A DNA stretch of 64,000 nucleotides from Rhodocyclus tenuis (GTDB lineage: Bacteria; Pseudomonadota; Gammaproteobacteria; Burkholderiales; Rhodocyclaceae), in assembly GCF_014197755.1 (NCBI RefSeq), contig NZ_JACIGE010000016.1:1-64000 (forward strand). Direction: 5' to 3'. The notes under the pieces are model-generated. The model saw only the letters and a program-made list of their open reading frames with translations, ran no database searches and was not told the origin of the DNA. Below, piece after piece: positions 50,187 to 60,107 of this stretch; the first letter of the stretch is position 1; the number at the start of each line of letters is the position of its first letter. Made by a program: the position numbers and the translations under genes.

Positions 50187-52004
50187 GTGCTGTTCCCACC
50201 ATGCACGATGCCGGGCAACGCTGTGTTCGCGGTCGATCACCGCTTCGATCAGGCAGGGATCGCCGCGCTCGATCGCGGCAAGGCCCAGTTCGAGGGCGGC
50301 TGCGAAAGCGCTGCGCGTTGCCGCGCGCTGATAGCCGATTCCCCAGGTGGCCGCCATATGCGCGAAATCGGCGTCCGCCGGCGTCAGCCAGCCGCGGGCG
50401 AACTCGGGCAGGGCCGCAGCCGGCAGGTACTCGAAAATGCCGCCGCCGCCGTTGTTGATGACCACGACCAGCAGCGGCCGGCCGCGCGCCAGTGCCAGAC
50501 CGCCGATGTCGTGCGTGCACGTGAGGTCGCCGACCAGCGCCAGCGTCGGCCCGGCGGCGGCGATGCCGGCAGCGGTCGACATGTTGCCGTCGATGCCGCT
50601 GGCGCCGCGGTTGGCAAAGAACGCGAGCGGCTTGCTGCCGCCGCCGGAAAAACTGTCGAGGTCGCGGATCGCCATCGAGGCGCCGCAAAAGACGCGGAAG
50701 CCGGCCGGCAGGCGCGCGAGCAACGCCGGAATCAGTACGCCTTCCCAGAAGTCGGCGTCGCTGCCGGGGAGTCGATCTGCTTCGTCGGTGAGCGCTGCAG
50801 CAGAATCCGGAGCAGCCAGTTTGGCGGCGAGCGCTTCGGCTGCAGCCTCGGCGCGGACAAAGGATTGGCGCCATGCCGCCGCTGCCGGTGCGTTCACGGC
50901 CTGCGTCAGCGCTGCGATGATGTGCAGCGCGTCACCGTGCAGGACGCGTGTCGCCACGTGCTGCGGATCGTTCCAGCGGCCCGGCGGCGCGATGACGATC
51001 TGCTCGGCGGCAGCGCAGCCGCTCAGCCACTGCTGCAGCTGTCGCGTCACCGGAAAATCGCCGCAGCGCATTACCCAGTCGGGGCGTGCGCTGGCGACGA
51101 AGCTGCTGTCGCGCAGGAAGGACTCCTGGCGGACGCAAAGCTGACTGCGCTCAAGCGCCGCGAAGCGCAATCCGGACAGCGGCTCGGCGAAGAGCGGGCA
51201 GTCGAGTGCTGCGGCGAGGGCGAGCAACGCCTCGGCGAACGCCGGCGGGAAGGCACCGCCGCCGCAGACGATGACGCCGCGCCGTCCGGACAGCGAGGCG
51301 GCGGTGGCGGCGATTGCCGCCGGGTCGGGCAGGCAGGTCCAGCCGGGCGCGTAGGTGTCGGCGGAAAAAGCTTCGGAGAAGGCGGCGGCCGGCGAGGGCA
51401 AGGGCAGTTCCGCCGCCTGCGGCCACTCGCGCGGATCCGCCGCGGGCAACAGCGGCTCGCGGAAAGGCAGGTTGAGGTGCACCGGCCCCGGCTGCGGCGC
51501 CAGGCTCTCGGCGACGGCGCGCGCGGCCAGTCGCTGCAGCCAGCCGCTGGCGAAACCCGCCTGCGGTGCTTCCAGCGCGTGGCTGGCGCGTACATGACTG
51601 CCGAACAGGCGCAACTGGTCGATCGTCTGGTTGGCGCCCCAGCCGTGCAATTCGGCGGGACGGTCGGCCGAGAGCAGCAGCAGCGGCGTGCCGCCCTGGG
51701 CGGCTTCGATCACCGCCGGATACCAGTTGGCCGGCGCCGAACCCGAGGTGCACAGCAGCGCCACCGGCCGGCCGCTCGCCTTGGCGCGGCCGAGCGCGAA
51801 GAAAGCGGCGCAGCGCTCGTCGATGGCGACCGTGCAGTTGATCGCCGGCTGCCGCAGGAAAGCCAGCGCCAGCGGCGTCGAGCGCGAACCGGGCGAGATC
51901 ACCGCGTCGCGGACGCCAGCGGCGGCCAGCGCATCGACCAGCGTCTGCGCAAAATGCAGATTGACGAGGCCATGATCGGTGGCGGGAGTGGCGCTGAGGC
52001 TCAT
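50181..52004 (-). CDS. menD: MenD, SEPHCHC synthase
   Basis: A 607-residue thiamine-diphosphate enzyme that adds 2-oxoglutarate-derived succinyl to isochorismate, the first committed menaquinone step. The N-terminal segment HFAQTLVDALAAAGVRDAVI with SPGSRSTPLALAF, the active-site region IDERCAAFFALGRAKASG, GANQTID, and the cofactor motif starting GDLTCTHDIGG and ending INNGGGGIF are conserved. It is last in the men cluster; its ATG overlaps the menF stop (ATGA). Confidence 0.96.
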   Translation of the reverse strand: MSLSATPATDHGLVNLHFAQTLVDALAAAGVRDAVISPGSRSTPLALAFLRQPAINCTVAIDERCAAFFALGRAKASGRPVALLCTSGSAPANWYPAVIEAAQGGTPLLLLSADRPAELHGWGANQTIDQLRLFGSHVRASHALEAPQAGFASGWLQRLAARAVAESLAPQPGPVHLNLPFREPLLPAADPREWPQAAELPLPSPAAAFSEAFSADTYAPGWTCLPDPAAIAATAASLSGRRGVIVCGGGAFPPAFAEALLALAAALDCPLFAEPLSGLRFAALERSQLCVRQESFLRDSSFVASARPDWVMRCGDFPVTRQLQQWLSGCAAAEQIVIAPPGRWNDPQHVATRVLHGDALHIIAALTQAVNAPAAAAWRQSFVRAEAAAEALAAKLAAPDSAAALTDEADRLPGSDADFWEGVLIPALLARLPAGFRVFCGASMAIRDLDSFSGGGSKPLAFFANRGASGIDGNMSTAAGIAAAGPTLALVGDLTCTHDIGGLALARGRPLLVVVINNGGGGIFEYLPAAALPEFARGWLTPADADFAHMAATWGIGYQRAATRSAFAAALELGLAAIERGDPCLIEAVIDREHSVARHRAWWEQHQ

Positions 52005-53482
52005 TGCGTTCCAGTGCGCGCTGCGCTTTCGTCCGCCGCGAGTGCCGTCGCGGGTTCGGCATGGCTGAGCGCGTCGATGGCGGCAGCGAGCTTGACTTCG
52101 GTTTCGGCGAATTCCTGCGCCGGGTCGGATCCGGCGACGATGCCGGCGCCAGCATCGCAAGCGGCGTGGCGGCCGGCGATGCGCGCGCAGCGCAGGGCAA
52201 CGACGACTTCGCCGTCACCGGTAGCGTCGATCCAGCCGACGCCGCCGCTGTACCACGCCGCGCGTCGCTCGCGACGGGCGCGCAGCCAGGCGCGTGCGGC
52301 ATGCGTCGGCGTACCGCCGACGGCGGGCGTCGGATGCAGCGCGGCGATCAGCTCGAACAGTCCGACATCGTCGGTCAGCTCGCCGGTGAACACCGTGCGC
52401 AGATGCTGCAGATCGCGCAGGCGCAGCACCTCGGGCGTCTGCGATTGCGTCAGCCTGCGGCACAGCGGCGTCAATGCTGTGCGTACCGCGTCGACAACAT
52501 GGCCCTGTTCGCGGCTGTTCTTGTCGTCCTCAAGGCGCAAGGACGCGGGCGCTGCAGCAGCCGCTGGCGCGGTGGTCGCGTCGCTTGTCTTTTCCGCTGC
52601 CGGGCGCGCCGCCCAGGATGTTCCGGCCAGCGCATCGGCGCGGGCGATCCCCGCGGAGAGCGCGACCAGCCGTTCCGGTGTGGCGCCGACGAAAGCGAAT
52701 CCCGGCCGGCTGACGGCGTAGAGCGTACATGCCGGATGGCGCGCGGCGAGTGCCGCGAGCACTGGCGCGATGGCGATGGCGTGTTGCGCTTCGAGGCGGA
52801 CGCTGCGCGAAATGACCAGTTTCTGCAGGCGGCCGGCGGCGATGCCAGCCAGCGCGGCGCGCACCCGGGCGATGAAAGCGCGGTCGGCGAGCGGGTTTTC
52901 CTGCCGCAGCAGCTGCTGGCCGGCGCTGCGCTCGGCGCGTTTGCCGTGCCGCGAACGACCGAGCGCACTCAGCTCGTGCACCCAGCCGTCGACCGCTGCT
53001 TCGCTGTCACGGCCGCTGCAACTGAAGGTGGCGGAGAGCCGGCCGTGCCGACTGACGAGCAGTACGGCCGGAACGACCAGACGCGCGTTCGGCAGCTGTT
53101 CCTGCTCCTCGTCGTCGAAAGCGAAGCCCAGATGCGCCGCCGGCTGCAGGCCGGTGGCGTCGGCGTCGCAATGCAGCCAGTCCGCGGTGAGTCCGGCGTA
53201 GGCGGCGCGCAAGGCCGGGAAGCGATTGGGGCCGGCGCTGGCGACGATCAGCGCCTGGCCGAGCGCAAGGCGCCATTCGTCGCTTTCCGGGCGCGCCCAC
53301 CAGAACGCCTGCGCCGAGGTGAAATCGGTATCGAGCCAGTCGCAGCGGCCATAGCCGAGGTCGAGCGTGATGCTGATCGCACCATGCGCCGGCACCCCGG
53401 CGAGCAGCGGCGACAGGCGTGCGTTGAGGCGACGACGCAGTTCGCTGCGTTGCGCAACTTCAAGCAAGGGCGGCAGGCTCAT
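52001..53482 (-). CDS. menF: Isochorismate synthase
   Basis: A 493-residue chorismate-binding enzyme converting chorismate to isochorismate. The family C-terminal half has KLVISRSVRL, FVGATPERLV, HPTPAVGGTP, WYSGGVGWID and RCARI. Roughly 40 residues of Ala-rich sequence interrupt it around residues 310-345, between TPERLV and the segment leading to HVVDAV. The start is ATG 53482, overlapping the menE stop (ATGA). An entC-type siderophore role is less likely given the four men neighbours. Confidence 0.93.
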   Translation of the reverse strand: MSLPPLLEVAQRSELRRRLNARLSPLLAGVPAHGAISITLDLGYGRCDWLDTDFTSAQAFWWARPESDEWRLALGQALIVASAGPNRFPALRAAYAGLTADWLHCDADATGLQPAAHLGFAFDDEEQEQLPNARLVVPAVLLVSRHGRLSATFSCSGRDSEAAVDGWVHELSALGRSRHGKRAERSAGQQLLRQENPLADRAFIARVRAALAGIAAGRLQKLVISRSVRLEAQHAIAIAPVLAALAARHPACTLYAVSRPGFAFVGATPERLVALSAGIARADALAGTSWAARPAAEKTSDATTAPAAAAAPASLRLEDDKNSREQGHVVDAVRTALTPLCRRLTQSQTPEVLRLRDLQHLRTVFTGELTDDVGLFELIAALHPTPAVGGTPTHAARAWLRARRERRAAWYSGGVGWIDATGDGEVVVALRCARIAGRHAACDAGAGIVAGSDPAQEFAETEVKLAAAIDALSHAEPATALAADESAARTGTQ

Positions 53483-54927
53483 GCGGCCTCTCCGGCCATG
53501 GCACGCAGCGCCTTGCGGTCGATCTTGTCCATGGCGTTGCGCGGCAGGCGGGCGACGCGCAGCACGCGGCGCGGACGTTGTGCCGAGGCGAGATGCTGGC
53601 GCGAAAAATCGTGGACGAAACCCGATTCGGCAGCGCCGACGAACAGCGCCACGAGCAGGTCGCCCCACACCGGATCGGGCAGCGCCGTGACGGCGACATC
53701 GTCTACGCCGGGGCAGGCGGCGAGGCGCGCCTCGACTTCGACCGGATGCACGTTGACGCCGCCGCTGACCAGCATGTCGTCGGCGCGGCCGAGAACGACG
53801 ATATTGGCGCCGTTTGCGCTGGTTTCGATCCGGCCAAGGTCGGAAGTGACGAACCAGCCGTCATGCAGGCCGAGTCCAGGCGTGAGCTCGGGGTTGAGGT
53901 AGCCGAGCATGATCTGCGGCCCGCGCAGCGCCAGCCGGCCGTCGGCCTCGACGCGGCATTCGAGGCCGTCGAGCAGGGTTCCGGCTTCGCCTTCGTGCCA
54001 GTCATCGATGTTCTCGACACGGGTCGCCGCCTGCGCTGCCGATTCGCTCATTCCCCAGCTCGGCCGCAGCGGCCAGCCGGCAGCGCGCGCGCGCGCGAAC
54101 AGCGCCCGCGACAGCGCGGCACCGCCGACCAGGGCATGGCGCAGGCGCGCTGGCGGCGCTGCGTCGGCGACGTCGAGCAGGCGCGCCAGCATCGCCGGCG
54201 TCAGCGAGACGTGGCTGACATCGCCGCTGGCGATCTCGTGCCAGACGGCGAGGGCATCGAAGCGTTCGTGCAGCGAAATGGCCGCGCCGGCATGCAGGCA
54301 GCGGTGAATGATCGAGATGCCGCCGATGTGATTGAGCGGCAGGCAGGCGAGCCAGACGTCGCCTTGCCCGAGTGGCAGCCGCTGCCTGGCCGCATGCGCG
54401 GCAGCGGCAAGACTGGCGGCCGAGAGCATGACCGCTTTCGGTGTTCCCTCGCTGCCGCTGGTGGCGATCACCAATGCGGGTTTTTCGTGCTCGGCCGACG
54501 CCGCGTGCTCGGCCGACGCCGCGTGCTCGCGCAAGGCGGCAGCGTGGGCGCTGGCGTCAGCGACGCCGTCGGCGAGGGCGGCGGCGGAGAAGTCGCCCTC
54601 GCCGGCGGGCAGCGATGCCTGGCGCAAGCGTTTTCCGCCAAGCGCCAGCAAGGCCGGCAAGCGCGTTGTCGCGCTGGCCGGGTCGAGCGGTGCCAGAGCG
54701 ATGCCGGCCAGCGCGCACGCCAGCGTCGCGCGCAGTAACTCGTCGGTGCCAGCTGCGATGGCGGCGATGTCGCCGGCGGCGAAACCCTGCGCCCGCAGTG
54801 AGGCCGCGTCGCTGGCAGCCTGCGCCGCCACTTCGGCGCACGAACGCGTGCCTTGCGCGCTGCGCAGCAACTCCGCGTCGGGCTGCGTGCGGGCGAGTTC
54901 GGCGAGGATGTCGGCGAGGGCGTGCAT
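53479..54927 (-). CDS. menE: o-Succinylbenzoate-CoA ligase
   Basis: A 482-residue ANL-family ligase. It has the nucleotide loop VIATSGSEGTPKAVMLSA, PLNHIGGISI, the motif SWGMSESAAQ and the C-terminal lysine in NAMDKIDRKALR. It makes OSB-CoA for MenB. The start is uncertain: ATG 54927 fits the usual N terminus, ATG 54963 would add 12 residues, and neither has a clear ribosome site. A six-residue tandem duplication lies near residue 140. About 160 bases separate it from menC, so an internal promoter is possible. Confidence 0.92.
   Translation of the reverse strand: MHALADILAELARTQPDAELLRSAQGTRSCAEVAAQAASDAASLRAQGFAAGDIAAIAAGTDELLRATLACALAGIALAPLDPASATTRLPALLALGGKRLRQASLPAGEGDFSAAALADGVADASAHAAALREHAASAEHAASAEHEKPALVIATSGSEGTPKAVMLSAASLAAAAHAARQRLPLGQGDVWLACLPLNHIGGISIIHRCLHAGAAISLHERFDALAVWHEIASGDVSHVSLTPAMLARLLDVADAAPPARLRHALVGGAALSRALFARARAAGWPLRPSWGMSESAAQAATRVENIDDWHEGEAGTLLDGLECRVEADGRLALRGPQIMLGYLNPELTPGLGLHDGWFVTSDLGRIETSANGANIVVLGRADDMLVSGGVNVHPVEVEARLAACPGVDDVAVTALPDPVWGDLLVALFVGAAESGFVHDFSRQHLASAQRPRRVLRVARLPRNAMDKIDRKALRAMAGEAA
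54487..54522. repeat. 18-bp tandem duplication inside menE
   Basis: GTGCTCGGCCGACGCCGC occurs twice in direct succession, with a partial third copy after it. It keeps frame and duplicates six residues (EHAASA) in a surface-like Ala-rich stretch of MenE. It is probably a replication-slippage product. Confidence 0.85.
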
Positions 54928-55090
54928 CGGTGCGAGTTGTACCTGTGGGCGTGCGGATGACATGAAAAGCGGAAAAGCCCGTACGCTGGATTGACGCAGC
55001 GAACGGAAGACTGAGCGAAGCGCGCGAGCGTAAGCAAAGAGCGGAATTATAACCAGCCAGACGCCACGGTCTCCGGTCGCAGCTGCTTGT

Positions 55091-56242
55091 TCAGGCGAAG
55101 AATGTGTCCAGCGGCTGAAAGCCGAGGCCATGCGCGGCGGGTAGAAACAGCCTGCCCTCGGCGAGTACTGGCGCCGCGCCGGTGTCACTGGCCAGCCAGG
55201 GCGAGGTGGCGAGGCCGTGCGTCAGCGCTGCGCTGCCACGGGTGCGGCGCTCGGCGTCGATAACGGCCGCCAGCTGGGCCACGGCGAGGACGCCGCAGGC
55301 GCTGTCGACGCTGCTGGTGACGACGACATCCATGCCGCTGGCGGCGGCGCTGCGCGCGAGCGCGAGCGCGGGCAGCAGGCCGCTGTGGCGTGGCGGCTTG
55401 ACGATCAAGCGATGTACCGGCGGTGCGGAGAAAAAACTCTCGGCCGCGTCGGCAAGCCGTGGCCAGGACTCGTCGATGGCCAGCGGAAATGTCGCCCTGT
55501 CCTGCAAGCGACGCAAGGTGGCGAGGAAGGCTGCTTGGTCGGCAGAGTCCGCCAGCGGCTCTTCCAGACTGTCGATCGGCATTCCGGCGCAGGCTTCGAT
55601 GAATTGTTCCGCGCAGCACTCGTCCCACGCGCCGTTGGCGTCGAGACGCAGCCGGCAATCTGCGGGCAGAAGGGCGGCAAGGCTGCGCAGGCGAGAGGCT
55701 TCCGCGGTGGCGGCGGCGACGCCGACCTTCAGCTTGAATACGCGATAACCCTTAGTGATGGCATCACTGATGCCGGCGGCGAGTGCCGTGTCGGAGAGGT
55801 GCGCCAGTGCGCCGAGCGTGGCATTGACGGCGACGCTGTCGGTCAGTTCGGGCGCGGGGCGACTCGCACAATTTCGCGCCAGCCAGCCGCGCAGCGACAA
55901 GCCGGCGGCTTGCGCCAGCAGGTCAAGCAATGCGCACTCGACGGCTGCGCAAGCTGCCGGCGCCTGCGCGGCGAGTGGCGTCTGCTGCAGGCCGGCAAGC
56001 GCGTCTGCGAGCGATTGAGCGGGCAGCTGCTCGCGCCAGCGCTCAAGCGCCTGTCCCGCGACGGCACTCGATTCGCCGACCAGCCCCGGCAGCGGCGCGC
56101 AATCGCCGAAGCCGCTGCGCCCGTCTTCGCTGTCGATGCGCAGCAGCCAGCCTTCACGCGCAGTAAAACCTCCGAGCGCGCTGGTCCACGCGGCGACCAG
56201 CGGCAGCCGGTAGGCCTGCAGGCGGACGGCGGCGATGCGCAC
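55091..56242 (-). CDS. menC: o-Succinylbenzoate synthase
   Basis: A 383-residue enolase-superfamily enzyme that dehydrates SHCHC to o-succinylbenzoate. The catalytic Lys pair is in FKLKVG; metal ligands are in RLDANGAW, EEPL and AIDES; the second Lys is in LIVKPPR. Motifs are complete. It starts three bases after the menB stop, so translation is probably coupled. N-acylamino-acid racemase activity is a known side function of the family but the men context decides the call. Confidence 0.94.
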   Translation of the reverse strand: MRIAAVRLQAYRLPLVAAWTSALGGFTAREGWLLRIDSEDGRSGFGDCAPLPGLVGESSAVAGQALERWREQLPAQSLADALAGLQQTPLAAQAPAACAAVECALLDLLAQAAGLSLRGWLARNCASRPAPELTDSVAVNATLGALAHLSDTALAAGISDAITKGYRVFKLKVGVAAATAEASRLRSLAALLPADCRLRLDANGAWDECCAEQFIEACAGMPIDSLEEPLADSADQAAFLATLRRLQDRATFPLAIDESWPRLADAAESFFSAPPVHRLIVKPPRHSGLLPALALARSAAASGMDVVVTSSVDSACGVLAVAQLAAVIDAERRTRGSAALTHGLATSPWLASDTGAAPVLAEGRLFLPAAHGLGFQPLDTFFA

Positions 56243-56244
56243 GC

Positions 56245-57093
56245 CTAGGGCCGGCGGCGGTACTTGGCGAAGTCGGGCGCGCGCTTTTCCAGCCAGGCGT
56301 TACGGCCTTCGAGCCCTTCCTCGCTCATGTAGAAAAGCCCGGTGGCGTTGCCGGCAAGTTCCTGGATGCCGGCCAGACCGTCGGTGTCGGCGTTGAAACC
56401 GGCCTTGATCATGCGCAGCGCCATCGGCGACAGGCGCAGCATGTCCTGACACCAGCGCACGGTTTCTTCTTCCAGTTCGGCGAGCGGCACGACGGTGTTA
56501 ACCAGCCCCATGTCGAGCGCCTGCTTGGCGTCGTACTGGCGGCAGAGCAGCCAGATTTCCTTGGCTTTCTTCATGCCGATGGTGCGCGCCAGCAGGCCGG
56601 CGCCGAGACCGGCGTCGAAGCTGCCGACACGCGGGCCGGTCTGGCCGAAGCGCGCGTTGTCGGCGGCGATCGACAGATCGCAGACGAGGTGCAGCACGTG
56701 GCCGCCGCCGATGGCGTAGCCGGCAATCATCGCCACCACGGGTTTCGGACAGCGGCGGATCTGCATCTGCAGGTCGAGCACGTTGAGATGCGGCGTGCCG
56801 TCCTCGTCGTGGTAGCCGCCATCGTCGCCGCGCACCGTCTGGTCGCCGCCCGAGCAGAAGGCTTCGTGGCCGGCGCCGGTGAGGACGATGACGCCGACCT
56901 CGCGGTCGAATTGCGCGCGGTGCATGGCGTCGATCAGCTGGCTGACCGTCTCCGGGCGGAAGGCGTTGCGCTTGTGCGGCCGGTTGATGGCGATACGGGC
57001 GATGCCGTCGGCGAAGTCGTAGGTAATGTCGGAGTAGCTGGCGCGCGGCTGCCAGGCGAGCGCGGCGCGGATCGGATTGCTCATGTTGGTCAT
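56245..57093 (-). CDS. menB: 1,4-Dihydroxy-2-naphthoyl-CoA synthase
   Basis: A 282-residue crotonase-family enzyme closing the naphthoquinone ring from OSB-CoA. Signature segments are [59 protein letters not shown] and the C-terminal [13 protein letters not shown], all typical of MenB rather than general enoyl-CoA hydratases. It is the first gene of menB-C-E-F-D. Starts at 57093 (MTNMSNP) and 57084 are both possible. Confidence 0.96.
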   Translation of the reverse strand: MTNMSNPIRAALAWQPRASYSDITYDFADGIARIAINRPHKRNAFRPETVSQLIDAMHRAQFDREVGVIVLTGAGHEAFCSGGDQTVRGDDGGYHDEDGTPHLNVLDLQMQIRRCPKPVVAMIAGYAIGGGHVLHLVCDLSIAADNARFGQTGPRVGSFDAGLGAGLLARTIGMKKAKEIWLLCRQYDAKQALDMGLVNTVVPLAELEEETVRWCQDMLRLSPMALRMIKAGFNADTDGLAGIQELAGNATGLFYMSEEGLEGRNAWLEKRAPDFAKYRRRP

Positions 57094-57281
57094 GTTTCTT
57101 TCACAAAGCGGCGGTAAAAGCGTGCTGTCGCGAGGCAGGCCGCGCGGCAACACGAGGCGCGTGCAGATTACCGGCTGCGCCGCACCTTGCCAAGGCAGGG
57201 GCTTGATGCGGGCGGCTGCGCAAGCGGACGGCCGGAGCTGCGGCAAGCCGATCTTCGTGCGCGACGGCGGTGCTCTGTCTG

Positions 57282-57290
57282 TGGTAGAAT
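57282..57290 (+). promoter_or_regulatory. Candidate extended -10 promoter for typA
   Basis: TGGTAGAAT lies 28 bases before the typA ATG and is followed by a GCGCCC-T run. It is identical to the element before gyrA, and a one-base variant occurs before lapA. Confidence 0.5.
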
Positions 57291-57318
57291 CTGCGCCCTT
57301 TTTCAAGGTCTTGCCTAC

Positions 57319-59157
<1,839 letters not shown>

Positions 59158-59209
59158 GCGGCAACGGGGGGCCGCGTCTTCGGCCCTCGCTCTGCTTCGT
59201 TTGCAGTGG

Positions 59210-59229
59210 AGAGGCGCTTCGGCGCCTCT
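59210..59229 (+). terminator. Hairpin after typA
   Basis: AGAGGCGC and GCGCCTCT pair around a TTCG tetraloop 53 bases after the typA stop, followed by TCGCGTTTC. The stem is strong, but the T tract is weak. Confidence 0.65.
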
Positions 59230-59411
59230 TCGCGTTTCTGGCCTTTCCTGGTATCTGGCCTGGCCAGGCCAGCTAGCGGCGAGCCAGGGAAAACCGGGGA
59301 AAAGCCGGGAAAACCCCCGCGTCTGGCCAATATTCGATATTTTCGCCAGGCAAGCGGTTTGAAACAGCGCCTCTGCAGCCTTTCCTGTTCAACTCTCGCT
59401 CCCTGAAAAGC

Positions 59412-59433
59412 AAAAAACCATCCCGCAGGATGG
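59412..59433 (-). terminator. Intrinsic terminator of the PhnA-type gene
   Basis: On the minus strand CCATCC/GGATGG with a four-base loop is followed by six T residues, about 70 bases after the stop codon. Confidence 0.8.
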
Positions 59434-59504
59434 CTTTCGCTTGGCTGACATTGCGGCCGCGGCCGCGCCCAGCAGGCATCGGCAATTCCGACTGCCGCAG
59501 GCGC

Positions 59505-59843
59505 TTACGCCTTTTTCACGAATTCCGACTTCAGGCTCATCTGCCCGATGCCGTCGATCCTGCAGTCGATGTCGTGGTCGCCGTCGACCAGGCGGATGTT
59601 TTTCACTTTGGTGCCGACCTTGACTACCAACGAAGATCCTTTAACCTTCAGGTCCTTGATCACCGTGACCGTGTCACCTTCCTGAAGGGCGTTGCCGTTG
59701 GCATCGTATACGACGCGTGGCTGATCGGTGCTTTCGCTGGCGGTACTTGACCATTCGTGCGCGCACTCGGGGCAAATGTAGGTGCCCTTGTCTTCGTAGG
59801 TGAATTCGGAATTACACTGCGGGCAATGGGGCAGGGTGCTCAT
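59505..59843 (-). CDS. yjdM: YjdM/PhnA family zinc-ribbon protein
   Basis: A 112-residue protein: a zinc ribbon ([21 protein letters not shown]) and the PhnA C-terminal domain ([35 protein letters not shown]). The family was named for alkylphosphonate utilisation, but E. coli YjdM is not phosphonoacetate hydrolase and its role is unclear. Annotation as an enzyme would be unsafe. ATG 59843 gives the family N terminus [10 protein letters not shown]. It lies downstream of tRNA-Asn on the same strand but beyond that gene's terminator. Confidence 0.92.
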   Translation of the reverse strand: MSTLPHCPQCNSEFTYEDKGTYICPECAHEWSSTASESTDQPRVVYDANGNALQEGDTVTVIKDLKVKGSSLVVKVGTKVKNIRLVDGDHDIDCRIDGIGQMSLKSEFVKKA

Positions 59844-59932
59844 GAAGGTCTTCCGGGAGGGGCGGGTCTGTGCCGGAATCGCCGGCAATACAGAGCACGC
59901 CAATGAAACGCAAAAATGGAACTTTGAAAAGC

Positions 59933-59958
59933 AAAAAGCCAACCCCGAAGGATTGGCT
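59933..59958 (-). terminator. Intrinsic terminator of tRNA-Asn
   Basis: On the minus strand a nine-pair stem AGCCAATCC/GGGTTGGCT (one G-T pair) with a TTCG tetraloop is followed by five T residues, 15 bases after the tRNA 3' end. Confidence 0.88.
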
Positions 59959-59973
59959 GAATGCTTGAATCTT

Positions 59974-60049
59974 TGGCTCCCCGACCTGGGCTCGAACCAG
60001 GGACCTACGGATTAACAGTCCGGCGCTCTACCGACTGAGCTATCGAGGA
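59974..60049 (-). tRNA. tRNA-Asn (GTT)
   Basis: A 76-base cloverleaf. The acceptor TCCTCGA pairs with TCGGGGA (one G-T pair), followed by discriminator G and an encoded CCA end. The T loop is GGTTCGAGCC and the anticodon GTT lies at 60016-60014, decoding AAC/AAT as asparagine. It is transcribed away from the AsmA-like gene, has its own terminator, and is intact with no sign of an integrated element at its 3' end. Confidence 0.97.
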
Positions 60050-60107
60050 ACAACGAAGCGCGCATGATAAAGATGGATTGCAGTTTCGTCAACAATTCCG
60101 GGAAAAA

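Larger units (their letters stand above)
59158..59504. other. Intergenic region with several inverted repeats
   Basis: This 347-base gap between convergent typA and the PhnA-type gene holds no gene. It contains a typA terminator hairpin (59210-59229), an 18-bp perfect palindrome CTGGCCTGGCCAGGCCAG (59255-59272), a run of CCGGGGAAAA/CCGGGAAAA repeats (about 59285-59315) and the terminator of the minus-strand gene (59412-59433). Nothing else is evident. Confidence 0.6.

Noticed and set aside
53479-54963. menF as a siderophore (entC-type) isochorismate synthase
   Set aside because: It overlaps menE and menD and no dihydroxybenzoate genes are nearby.
59974-60049. Integration site at tRNA-Asn
   Set aside because: No integrase gene, no repeated tRNA 3' end and normal flanking genes.
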